The translations under genes and the position numbers were made by a program. Below, piece after piece: positions 23,657-33,817 of a DNA stretch of 64,000 bases; the first letter of the stretch is position 1, and every line of letters starts with the position of its first letter. The stretch comes from Rhypophila decipiens (taxonomy: Eukaryota > Ascomycota > Sordariomycetes > Sordariales > Naviculisporaceae). A model generated the notes under the pieces. That model did not search any database. It worked only from the letters and a program-made list of their open reading frames with translations, and was not told where the DNA came from. Where the stretch lies: assembly GCA_033297075.1 (NCBI GenBank), contig MU858179.1, forward strand, positions 1-64,000. The letters are read 5' to 3'.

Positions 23657-23701
23657 CCATCAATACGGAGTACGGAGTACTGTACAGTACACTATTGATG
23701 G
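23657..23701. repeat. Nested inverted repeat around a 14-bp palindrome
   Basis: Outer arms CCATCAATA (23657-23665) and TATTGATGG (23693-23701) are exact reverse complements. Inside lies the perfect palindrome GTACTGTACAGTAC (23677-23690), preceded by two overlapping TACGGAGTA motifs. The core ACTGTACAGT recurs in another perfect palindrome at 59729-59742. The symmetry suggests a protein-binding site or a small mobile relic; neither can be shown here. Confidence 0.7.
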
Positions 23702-23800
23702 TTGTGCAAATCCTGGACGGGCTACTGAATGTCAACTATTACTGGTCAACCAGCCTTGTCTGGTCCGGCATGTCAATATCCACCATTTCGATTCACTCTT

Positions 23801-23838
23801 TTCGATTCTTTCTTGTTCGATTCTTTCTTGTTCGATTT
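23801..23838 (+). repeat. 15-nt tandem repeat, about 2.5 copies
   Basis: The unit TTCGATTCTTTCTTG is repeated twice exactly and followed by a partial third copy. It lies in a gene-free, pyrimidine-rich stretch with no evident function. Confidence 0.7.
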
Positions 23839-26226
23839 CTCGGGACTCGTGTTGCAGCATCAACTCGCTGTCCGAAGAACCTGGGAGCAGGCACGTGGCA
23901 GGTCAACCAACTTCAAGGACTCGCATTTTCCCTTGGCCAATGTTCCTGGTGGAGTCTTTTCAGTATTGGCAATTGCCGCCCTAGGACCGTGGACCTTCCC
24001 GGGGTTTTGTTGTCCTACAACTCTCCACTTCCTGGACTGCAGAGAAAAAGGTGAACCAATTGCTGACGAAAAAAGTGGCAGATTCCTTCGAACTCCCGCC
24101 GGGCCGTGGGTGAAGGTGAAAAAGCTTGATGCCAAGCCCAAGTAAGACTCGTAGTTGCGGGATCCACAGGGCCGAGAACAGGAGAGTAGTGTAGAATACA
24201 CAATAATACACAGCTCGATGAATATCCCACCGGGCCTATGACGGAAATCCGCCTCTATTTGTATACATTGCTCTGATCAGCAAAGATATACCATGACGGT
24301 GGGTTCCGCCGGACAAGCAGTCTCAAAACTAGTAGCTTGCGTGACTTGTAGAGACTTGCAAAGATCTCACCATTTGTGAGTTGCGGTTGTGGTTAGCATG
24401 CTGCTTCTCAGCTTCAGGGGCATAGAATAAGGTTAAACCCAGGTTTTCGTCAACGTGAAGGGCCACCTGACAACTGGCAAATACACTATCCGTATGAGTC
24501 TCATCCATATACCGTAAGCTGCGAGGTTGGTGCCTCCGGATGTTCAAGAGGGGAGAGGCGCAAGCCTGCTGGGCACTGGCGCCATGCTGGCCAATGCAGC
24601 CCCGGCATCCCTTGTGACTGGGTCGGGCTTGGCCCTTGAGGCTCGACAAAATCGGCCATCGATCGGGGGGCGGGGCTGGTTTGTGACCGCGCCAAGAACC
24701 GCCAGCAGCCAAAATTTTCTCAGGGTCACCTGAACCCGCGAAACAGACGGCTGAGCATCATTGGTGGTCTTATTCTTGTGCCTCGAAAATGTACTTGGCC
24801 ATGAGGTACCTCGTAGAAACCGCCGTCTGAATCTGGGAATGTGCAACCGGATTCTTGAAACTCCATGGCAAGAGAAACGAGTAAGGCGTCTGGGAGAAAC
24901 TCATGAGGCTGAAGCTTGGCCAAATGCCGACCCATCTGATATCCTCTTTCCAAGATGTCGACACACCGGTAATCCCTGAGGTCAACTCGAGTCTTTTGTG
25001 TGTCGGACATCGCCAGCTGCCGTTCACCTAAATTTTAGGTGTGCCGGGTCACGATTTAGTGCACAACTGACCTGCAGATGTGGCTTTTTAGTTAGGCGCA
25101 CCCTGGTCCATCCATCAACATCAACCGACCAACGCTATCGCCAAGCTGCCAAGGAGGGACTGGCGATTCTGTGACTGACAACTTTCAACCTGCCAGACAC
25201 GCTCCCTGGAACGTTCACAAAGTTTTGTTACGCAGCGCATATTTGAGCAGATGAGCAGAGCTGGACCAAGTGGCCAAACTCCAATAGTTCGGCAGTCCAG
25301 CACAGCAAGAAGATGAACAGCGAGCACCGAACGATTATGTCTTGGCTTTGCTTGAATGACCTGTGGGAGTTAAAACTAGCGAGGGCTGCAAGCTACCATT
25401 TGAGATGCATCTGCAGCGGCACCTGCAGCCCCCTGGCACTGGCACCCCGGTCCGCGGTGTCATCGTTGGAAACCGAGATCCTAGCAGCTGTATCCGTAAC
25501 GCACAGGCCAGCGGGGTTTGGTGCGCACACCAGGGCGCCCGACAGTGTTATTTGGAGAGTACGTACTGTACTGTCTCGCCGCACCGAGACTTGACAGGTC
25601 CTGATATTGTTCTCAAAATGTTGCGCAGTATTTTGAAACCCAGAGGTGCCAGAATGACGAGATCGGCCGTGTGCCGTATTTGATACACTCGTGTCAGCCG
25701 ACGGGAAAAGAAGCAGTACATGTGGACACTGTAAAGTCCTACTGTCCTAGGCCAAGGAGGCTATTGGAAGCTCTCCCGGCTTCAACATGCCGGTCCGGCG
25801 GGGTAGTTCGGTTGGTTGACCAGCATCCCTGGATTTGAGTTGCGCATCTCCGAGGACACCGCACGCAAAAGTCTTGACCTTTGTCCAGTGACTCTTTTCT
25901 GTGCGAGGAAAAAGAAATAAAATTCGACCACTCGATCTCGTCTAATGCCGGTCAACTGACGTCGCCCCGGATGGTAATTTCTACCGGTTTCAGCCAATGG
26001 TATCTGTTTCTCCTCGGTAAGAACCGTTCTGTCGGAGCACTCGTCCTCTTTGTGAAATTGGGCAGTTCAACATGCTCAACTGGCTCGAGGAGTGGAGAGT
26101 CTTTTTCCTTGAGAGGAGCGGCGATGCACACCGCGCTTGGATTCTTTCATGTTGAAGGCTCCGACTTCGATACACTTGGCTCTGCCTTGAGCTGATGAAT
26201 CGCTTGATGAACTGGCATCTTGGACA

Positions 26227-26246
26227 GCCTTGGTGAGCCTTGGTGA
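26227..26246 (+). repeat. 10-nt direct duplication
   Basis: GCCTTGGTGA occurs twice in tandem. This is a small slippage-type duplication in non-coding sequence. Confidence 0.7.
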
Positions 26247-28021
26247 GCATATTTCCACCCCTGTAATATTTCCATCGGATGTAAATGCTGGTGGTTGGAT
26301 GAGACCTTTTCTGTTGTCTCATTGGCCTGGACTTTGGAACCAGATGTGGCAGTCGTTGTGACAAGACATCCTTCTTCTAGAAGACTTCTAGCGGCACGCT
26401 AATGCACGATGGTGCCACTAGCGCTGGGCAGAAGATGAAAATCGACCCTTGCCAACACCCTCAACACCAAAGGCTGGACCAGTTGCATGTCGAGATATTT
26501 CCTGTTCGTTGCCCATCACTCACGGATGACGTCCTGGAGTGCCTGGCCGGAAACATGTCCAATTTCCCACTGAGGGATTTATACATTCCTGGAACTGGCG
26601 TCAGTTATGATCAACTACAGATGCGAATCCTGATGCTGCGCGGCAACTCCGTGAGGCAACGGCTGCTGCCCTCCATCTGCACCTCAGATTGCCATCACAA
26701 AACGATGGTGTCGATGCTTGACGCACTTGTCTAGACTGCCAACAAGGCGCGTCTCAAGTCTGCGACTACCGGCGACTTAACATCTGCAACTGTCTTGATT
26801 AGAGGAAATAGATGCAGGTCCGATGTGACCTTGTGATGATGGTATCCTATCCGGAGCCTGGGCTTTGGGTGGTGATGTTGTCGGAAGGGAAGGTGAAACC
26901 TCAGCCCTATCTCCCACCAGTCATCGAAGAGCACTCCTATCTCTGGATGCACGCCTGCTCAAGTCTGTCTCTGACTCTGGGTCTGATTGCCTTAACAGCC
27001 AAGGATCGAATAGAACTCGAGTTGACGAGTACCTTGAGAAAGCAGCAGATCGTGCCGGGTTTTCCTTTTCCTCTCAACACCCAGACCTGACGTCATCTGA
27101 GAGTTGCCCCGTTATGATGTTGCTGTTGGAAGTTCGTGATGCGGCGATTGCGAATCTTGTCGATGCGGCCGTTGATCAGCGGAGTGTCAGGATGGCGGTC
27201 TCTGGGCATTGTTAGGGCGGATAAAGAGTCAACCACAACAAAACGGGGCTCATCGAAATACTATCGAAGACTGGCCATGTCGCAACGGCTCCGGATGGGT
27301 AAAAAAGAAGATGAGACGAAGCAGTTGCTGAGCAATGGCTCAAAAACGCCGAAAGTAGGGTTATGTGGTTTGTCCTCAGCCGAGAGTCCAAGTGCACATA
27401 GGCAAGACGATACAGGCAGTTGAGACCTCTGGTGTGATGTCGGAAGAAGGGTGAGGAAATCAGACGAGCGGCAGAAACGTCACTCAAAATCGGTGAGCGA
27501 AAGTGAGCCGCGCCGGTGTGGTGTGCTGGCTGTTCAAAACCGTTCATGATGGGGAAGTCACGATACTGGCCTGGTATGACCATCATGTCACCGCTCACCA
27601 GTTTGCCGTTGCACCTTCCACGGGTCTGGACTGTTGACCCCCAGCTGGAGGATGGCTATCTTGGCGTTTCCACAGCTGAGTCAGCAGCCAAACTTGTCCA
27701 ATCATATCAAGCGCACAGGGCACGGCACCGACACCCAGGACCCACCCACTGTACCGGCAAACCGTGCACCGTTGCCCAAAAATTCATTGTTTACTTTCAG
27801 TGGTCAACAAGCGAATCAGAACAACAACACAACACCCCACATCGAGTCGCCCTTGAACGATGTTTTCCAACTGACATCATCCCTATCCCGACCGCATCTG
27901 CCTTCTGCAAACTTCATTCCAGCAAACGCCGTTATTGTCAAATTTGACAAAAAACAATACACATCCAAGAAATCCGATCAATTCGCACAACTATTCCTGA
28001 CAAGCGTGCGACCAACTCAAA

Positions 28022-30248
28022 ATGGCGCGACGTTCTGCGCGTCTGGCAAGCAGCTCGAGGGTAAGTCAACAGAAGCAAGCGACGCAAGATTTTCTCCCAT
28101 ATCCACTCTCCTTCAGCCCAAGCACCCTGTACAAACCCTTGACCGTTATAACGTCCAAGTTATAGGTGCGCTAACCCAGCATCTGCTCTCCAGACGACCA
28201 GGCCGTCCCCAGATAGCTCTACCCTATTGTCCTCAGTCGCCGAGCGCGACGACAGTACCGACGATGTTCTCCCCAAGGCCGTCGAGGAGTCGGTCCCGAA
28301 AACCCCTGGTGGTGCGTCATCGCCGGTCAAACCTCCCTTGTCCGAGATGCATCCTAGCAAGGTTCACCACACCATGGGTCCGCCCTCTTCGGGGCTGCGT
28401 CTAGGCTTCACAGACATCAAGCCTGTCGCCGACCGTGACTCCAATCTTCCGGCCGCAGTTCAGGAGACTCCGACCAAGATCGGAATGGCGCGAGATGCTG
28501 ATTTCACCTTCCGGAGCGTGCGCAAGACAGATTCCGATATGAAGCTGGGACCAGAGGCACAGCGCATGATGGAGAAGATCCGTGAAGATGCTTCCAAGTA
28601 CAAGGCCCAGATCGTGGCACAGCGAGAAGCAGAGAAGCTCGAGGAGGCTGAAGTAGGCAGCCGCAAGATTGCCACGGCAAAAGGAAAGTCCGGTCGATAC
28701 AGCGCCGCCCACATGGCAGAATTCAAAAAGATGGACTCGATTGCCAACCATCCGTCTCTGCTCAGAGCCCAGCAAGGTAGTATCACACCCCTGAAGCAAG
28801 GGATCAAGCGCTCGCAATCCAAGGCGAATATCCACGAGGCGACGCCTCAGAAGCAAGGCCTCAAGCGGAGCCAGTCCAAGGCTAATCTTGACGAACCCGA
28901 ATCAGCCCCCGCCAAACAGCCAGTCCCGGTGTCCAGCGTGGCCAAGCCCACTGTTCGAATGATTGGGCAGCCTGCGTCGCCCATCAAGCGGGCTCGCCAG
29001 CATATTGAAGATGATGCTTCCAGCAACAGACCCATCTCGCGTGACGGGACTGGTCTGCCCAGGCCCAAGTCTTCCGGGATGGGATCCGGCATTCCGCGAT
29101 CCAAGTCTAACCTTGCTTCCCTCATGACTCCAACCAAGTCCTCGCTGGCTCGGTTTGGCGCTGCCAACACGCCTGCGCAAGGAGGCCTTACTAAGTCGGT
29201 CTTGAAGCCTGCCCTGGGCGGTATCCCAAGATCGGCCACAATGAACAACCTCCCCAAGACAGAGCCAGACATGTTCTCCTTGCCGCCTTCGGTCGAGATT
29301 AGAACCCCAAGCCGATTTGATAGAGTCAAAGCGATGCTTCGGGGAACCAGATCGAGTGCTGTCAAGGCGCAGAGTGCTCTTCCGCTCCCTAAAGGAACTT
29401 CCAAAACACCGGCGCCTCCGCGTCTGATGAAGGAGCTTCCAGCTGTGCCACTCACCACACCAGGTCGGAAGCTCACTAAGCGTGTCGCCTTCACTCCAGA
29501 GACTCAGCGTGCTACCCTGGCACAGGATTCTCCGTCCCAAGCTAGATCCGGAATTCCGCTCTCCAAATCGCGAGCTGTCCTCGGTGAAGTATACTACCCT
29601 ACACTAGACGCAGTGCTGGCTGAGGAGATGATCGACCGTGGCCTGGCGTATCCCGACCTTTCGGGGGCTATGAGGTCACTCCCAGAGCCTCCGGTCAGAG
29701 ACATCAAGCAGCCCAAGTTCACAGGATCGTCGGCTCCAGGCACCTTTACCTTCCGCAGCGATCATACAATCAACTTCGGTAGCACATCGCCCTCGTTTGG
29801 GTCCTCGCCAGGACAGGCTAGCCTTCGCCCGGTTCGGCCTTCTATCATGCCCACGGAGAATATGCCTGGTAGCTTCCCATCGTCCATGATCAACACGACG
29901 AGCCCCAACAAAGAAAATGAAGCTCCTGTTCCGATATTCCCTGCGGTCCCACACGGCATGAAGAACAATAAGCGGGCCCGCGCTTCTAGCGACGAGGAAG
30001 AGGCAGAACAGGAAGCGGCCGACCGGGCAGCAAAGAAGCGAAAGGCAGAGAATGTCCCCGAAGGTGAGGCTCTCCTGGCTCCTCGGCTGATGGCTTCTGT
30101 TAGTGCCAAGAAGTCACTGAGTAGCCCAAGGAAGCTTTTGAGCCCTGGATTTGCTGCCGGTGGCCCTGGCACGCCTAGCCCGAAGAAGCGGGCTATGATC
30201 AGTCTCAGTCGGCTCAATGTGCTCTCCCGTCCCAAGGCGAGGAAGTGA
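28022..30248 (+). CDS. Basic disordered protein with KEN box and CDK-type sites
   Basis: Two exons (28022-28060 and 28194-30248) around a 133-nt intron with a GTAAGT donor and a GCTAAC branch site give 697 residues beginning MARRSARLASSSR. I do not recognise a named family. The protein is basic and largely disordered, with one likely helical, charged segment (about residues 130-165). It has two near-identical copies of KQG(I/L)KRSQSKAN near residues 205-235 and two FTFRS motifs, one N-terminal and one C-terminal. Many Ser/Thr-Pro sites are followed by basic residues, such as SPRK and SPKK. A KEN box (Lys586-Glu587-Asn588, followed by EAP) is the recognition signal of the anaphase-promoting complex in other proteins. 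Together these suggest a cell-cycle-regulated nuclear or microtubule-associated protein, as inference only. Confidence 0.82.
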
Positions 30249-31633
30249 GCGACTTACCCAGACTTACCGATATCGACTCGTCCAGCATGGGTTTTGTTTG
30301 GAGTGGTTTCCTGCAAAATCATAGTGCTCTTGCCAGCTCCATTGGGAAGTTTTTTATTTGGTCCAACTTGGCATGTCATTTTCGTCTTGGGTCAAGAATC
30401 TTCAGGGAATGATGATGGGGTGTTGTTTGAGTGTCGTTCTATTGCATTTTTCATTATCTCTTTACCGACGTCTTGTGCATACCAACGCATGCATAGGCGT
30501 ATTCATTTTGGGGGTCATTTCTGGCTTGGCGTTGATTATTCATTCACCATCGGTCGTCTCTTACTCCACGATACAACCTATCGAGATGTCGAGGGAAGAC
30601 GAGGGCTTAATTTGGGCTTGTCTCCATGGGCAACGCCTCCATTTTTCTGGTCCTATCAATACGCCGTACTGATGATATGGCGGGGGATTGGGAGTTTTGT
30701 AGATTATATCTGTGTTTGAGTTTCTTCATTGGAGCGGCGTTATATCATGGACGGTGCAGCACGGGACGGGACGTGGCAGGAGTTAATATTATGTGGTTGA
30801 TTGTTTTAGTTCTGTACAGATTTTGCAGACCATTGATAAAAGCATAATTTTGTCCACAGGAGAGCCATTGTTTTTGTGACGTTTGATATGTCTATGGTGA
30901 TCTGGGGGAGTGGTGTTGGTGGTTGTGTTCCTGTGTGTCCTACTTTATTTTTCTGATCAACAACCTTTGAGGTCTTGTTGCTGGGAGGCCCCTATGGAAG
31001 CTTCGAGCAAGTGCTCAATTGGCGAAGAAGGCGCGTCGAGGAGATCTTGTTCGTCCGCAGCTTCCTGATTCCGTTCGTTCAGAGATTATTGCAGTTTGTG
31101 GGTCCTTTCTCTTTCTCTTTCTCTTCCTTTATAAGCCTACAGAAGCTATGGAAGTCACCGAAGATTGTTCTTTCCCTCTAAATTCCCGAAGCCCTTTAGA
31201 CTCTCCTCCACTTCAACCAAAATCCGACCCTTTGCCTCCGGAATCGTCTGTTTGTCTTCGTCTCCATGCATGACATGCTTTACATTCATTGAATATATCA
31301 GCATCCAACATTTCTTTTTACATCCACTCGGCTTCATTCGTTTCTTCCGAGCACGGAAAGAGGGAGCCGCAATCCTTACTCAAAGTCACCACATGTCGTC
31401 TGCACTTCTCTGGAGCATGTCCTAGCTATCGTAGCAGACCGGTAATGAATTTCCAGGTTAGATAGGACCCTCTTGGTTAACCCACTCCATCCCCGAACAA
31501 CACCGACTGAGAAATATCAAGAGTTGATTTCCTTACATTACCTGGACTCATACACATCCACGACCACCGCAAGTAACCCAGCACCACTCGTCCTCCTACG
31601 AATTATTTCTGAGGCAACGCTACGTTGACGCCA
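30249..31633. other. Intergenic, no gene recognised
   Basis: This lies between two plus-strand genes: the 3' untranslated region of the KEN-box protein and the promoter and leader of the LIM gene. Open frames of about 140 codons at the left are not conserved-looking. No RNA gene was recognised. Confidence 0.5.
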
Positions 31634-33817
31634 ATGGTTCTTAAACTTGCCGACGGAAATCCAGATCTCCCTCAACCACCCTCAAAAGCAGACGACAGGG
31701 GATATGACGGATCTGCTCTCAGCCGTCCACACTCTACCAGGAGATTAGGCAAACAATCATCTCAGTCCGAGGTATTTACCTGCACCTTTTGCTGGACCTT
31801 ATCCTCTGGCGGCCGTCCACATGTCCTTGGTCGCTCGTCTACTCGTCTCGCCTGCGAGGCGTGTTATCGGGCTTTGATCAACCTTGCCATCTGTTAGGTA
31901 TGTGGCGAGGTCGTGGTCCGCGGCGACGAATGCGTCAGTTTGGGCTGGTGCTTCTGGCATCGGGCTTGTTATGGCTGTTTGTTGTGCGGCAGCAAGCTTG
32001 TCGCCCAGGGCCTTCGTTTGGAGCAGCTCTTTACTGATGAAAAGACCGCCGATAACGACGTAAAAACTGCCGCTACTAACGGGAAGAGGGTCTGGCCTGG
32101 GACTGAGAAAGGGCGGGAGATTGACCAGATCCCGCTCTGTGCGAACTGTGTGGCTGAGGTGGAGCTCGACCAGCTGGATGAGAAGTCAGTCGTCCAAAAA
32201 GGCTTGAGGCGGATCGATCAGACAGATGACGGCATGAGTAGACGACGGTGGGAGGACGGACATTGGAATCATGAGGAGGAGGTCAGTGGGACCAAGAAAG
32301 CGTTACCATCCCAACAGCGGACTCGTCATCAGAGAAGCGTAAAGAATGGTCCAAATGCTCGATCGAGCTACGATGGAGCGGATTGCGAATCGGCAACCAA
32401 GGATAACGAACAACATCAAGAGATGGGATACCCAATACCAGACGAGCCATCAGCTATTTATGTCTCCATGACTGATCCCCTTGGTCAACCAGCGTTCAGA
32501 CCAAGTCCGACCAAGCCTATTCCACCGTGGATGCAAGTCAGGAACATCCCCACTACTAACGAATCCCTGAATGACCATAACGAATCGAACCCGGTCCTCG
32601 GGTCCCGTTCGTCTTGGCCTTGCTCGAATGAACCGGACGTATCGGTCTCTCGTGGTAACGACTACCAAAGTAGTGTTCAAGAGCCGAGCACAGCCTACAC
32701 CAAGAGTTCTGCCGGACACGATTCCACGCGAGCCAATCTGATTGCCGGTGACATCAAAGACAGCGCTGGCAGTGTTGAACGATCGACCACGGTCCACAAG
32801 ACTTCCCATCCCCGCGACGGAACAGCAACCGAATTTCACTCTGCCAGTCAAACTTCGGGCCGTGAACAACAACTTCGACCTGTGTCTGGCCAACATACAG
32901 GGCAAAAATTGCCCGCCAGACGCAGAGCAGGGAGCAACCGGTCGTCATACGCTTCGACGATATGCCCAAAGAAGTCCACGTCGTGGGATAAGATCCCCGC
33001 CTGTGACTCGAGACCAGTTGTGTACAAGAGGAGTTCAATCGTGGTAGACGAACCTTTGATATTACCATCTTCCCTCATGCCGGCCCTCGATGTCGATAAG
33101 ATATCAATTAACACCATCGACACCCATTCGGCATACAGTACGCCGCCCGAATATCCTTCACCTCCTGGGTCAGGAGGACGGGTAACTCCAGAGTCCGCCT
33201 CCGAGGCTTGTGAGAGTCCACGTACACCTCTACGATTGTCAGGAAGCCGGAGAAGCAGCGTCGCTTCCCTGCCGAAGCATGCAAGTAGCAGAGAGCTACA
33301 GCTAGAGATATCAATGCAGCCGAAAACCCGACATAGCATGACGAATTTACAAGATAATAGCGCCAGACACAGCCCAACCAGAGCCCAGTCCACCAGGATC
33401 ACGCGAGAATTTTCTAAAAGTCAGGCAAAAGGGAAGACGCTAAGGCAATCAATATCATACGTTGATTCCGCAGGTGCTCAGCATAATGACAAGATAGTCT
33501 CGACATCTTACCGCCAGGAAGGGGGAAGTCGCCCTGTTGTGACCAAGCTGAGAAAGAAAAATCCCAGAGCGGAGGAGATTGCCGCCCCAACTGTCGTGAC
33601 GAGGAGCCAGGTGGGTGGGATACTCGCAGGAAGAGGGAAGGAAAGTTTTAGAGGAGAAGGAGGGCAAGATGGATCTCGATCGTCTTCTCCCACCAAAGGG
33701 AAAACCCAGGTCTTGACACTAACACGGAAAACAAGCACCGTTGGAACTGTGGGCGATGGAGCTTCCAAGGGAAAGAGAACTATGCAGTCTGAACTGAAAA
33801 GGTTGTTTGGGCGGTGA
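31634..33817 (+). pseudogene. LIM-domain protein gene interrupted by an in-frame TAG
   Basis: One reading frame runs from ATG 31634 to TGA 33817 (728 codons including the final stop) and is broken only by TAG at 31895-31897. Before it, residues 50-77 have a zinc-ribbon-like C-x2-C-x20-C-x2-C. Across it lies a LIM domain: Cys87, stop 88, Val89, Cys90, then His109, Cys112, Cys115, Cys118 and a late pair Cys169/Cys172. The spacing C-x2-C-x18-H-x2-C-x2-C-x2-C is canonical if the stop replaces one residue. A TGG-to-TAG change would explain it. The remainder is long, Ser/Pro-rich and disordered with a basic C-terminus. Alternatives are a 126-nt intron from the weak donor at 31772 to this TAG, stop readthrough, or a sequencing error. 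LIM proteins are usually adaptor proteins; no enzymatic role is expected. Confidence 0.7.

Larger units (their letters stand above)
21783..28021. other. 6.2-kb gene-free stretch upstream of the bZIP gene
   Basis: This divergent region between the bZIP gene (-) and the KEN-box protein gene (+) shows no conserved gene. About 21783-23000 should hold the bZIP leader and promoter. Short open frames of 90-140 codons occur throughout. Those at 26402-26734 and 26865-27215 read slightly more protein-like but match no family I know. The stretch holds a nested palindrome at 23657-23701, a 15-nt tandem repeat at 23801-23838 and a 10-nt direct duplication at 26227-26246. Composition is ordinary, without the AT bias of the left-end island. 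Confidence 0.5.

Noticed and set aside
31772..31897. A 126-nt phase-0 intron ending at the TAG of the LIM gene
   Set aside because: The donor GTATTT is weak, no RCTRAC branch site precedes the acceptor, and splicing would remove Cys87 and the C-x2-C pairs before it. It is kept only as an alternative.
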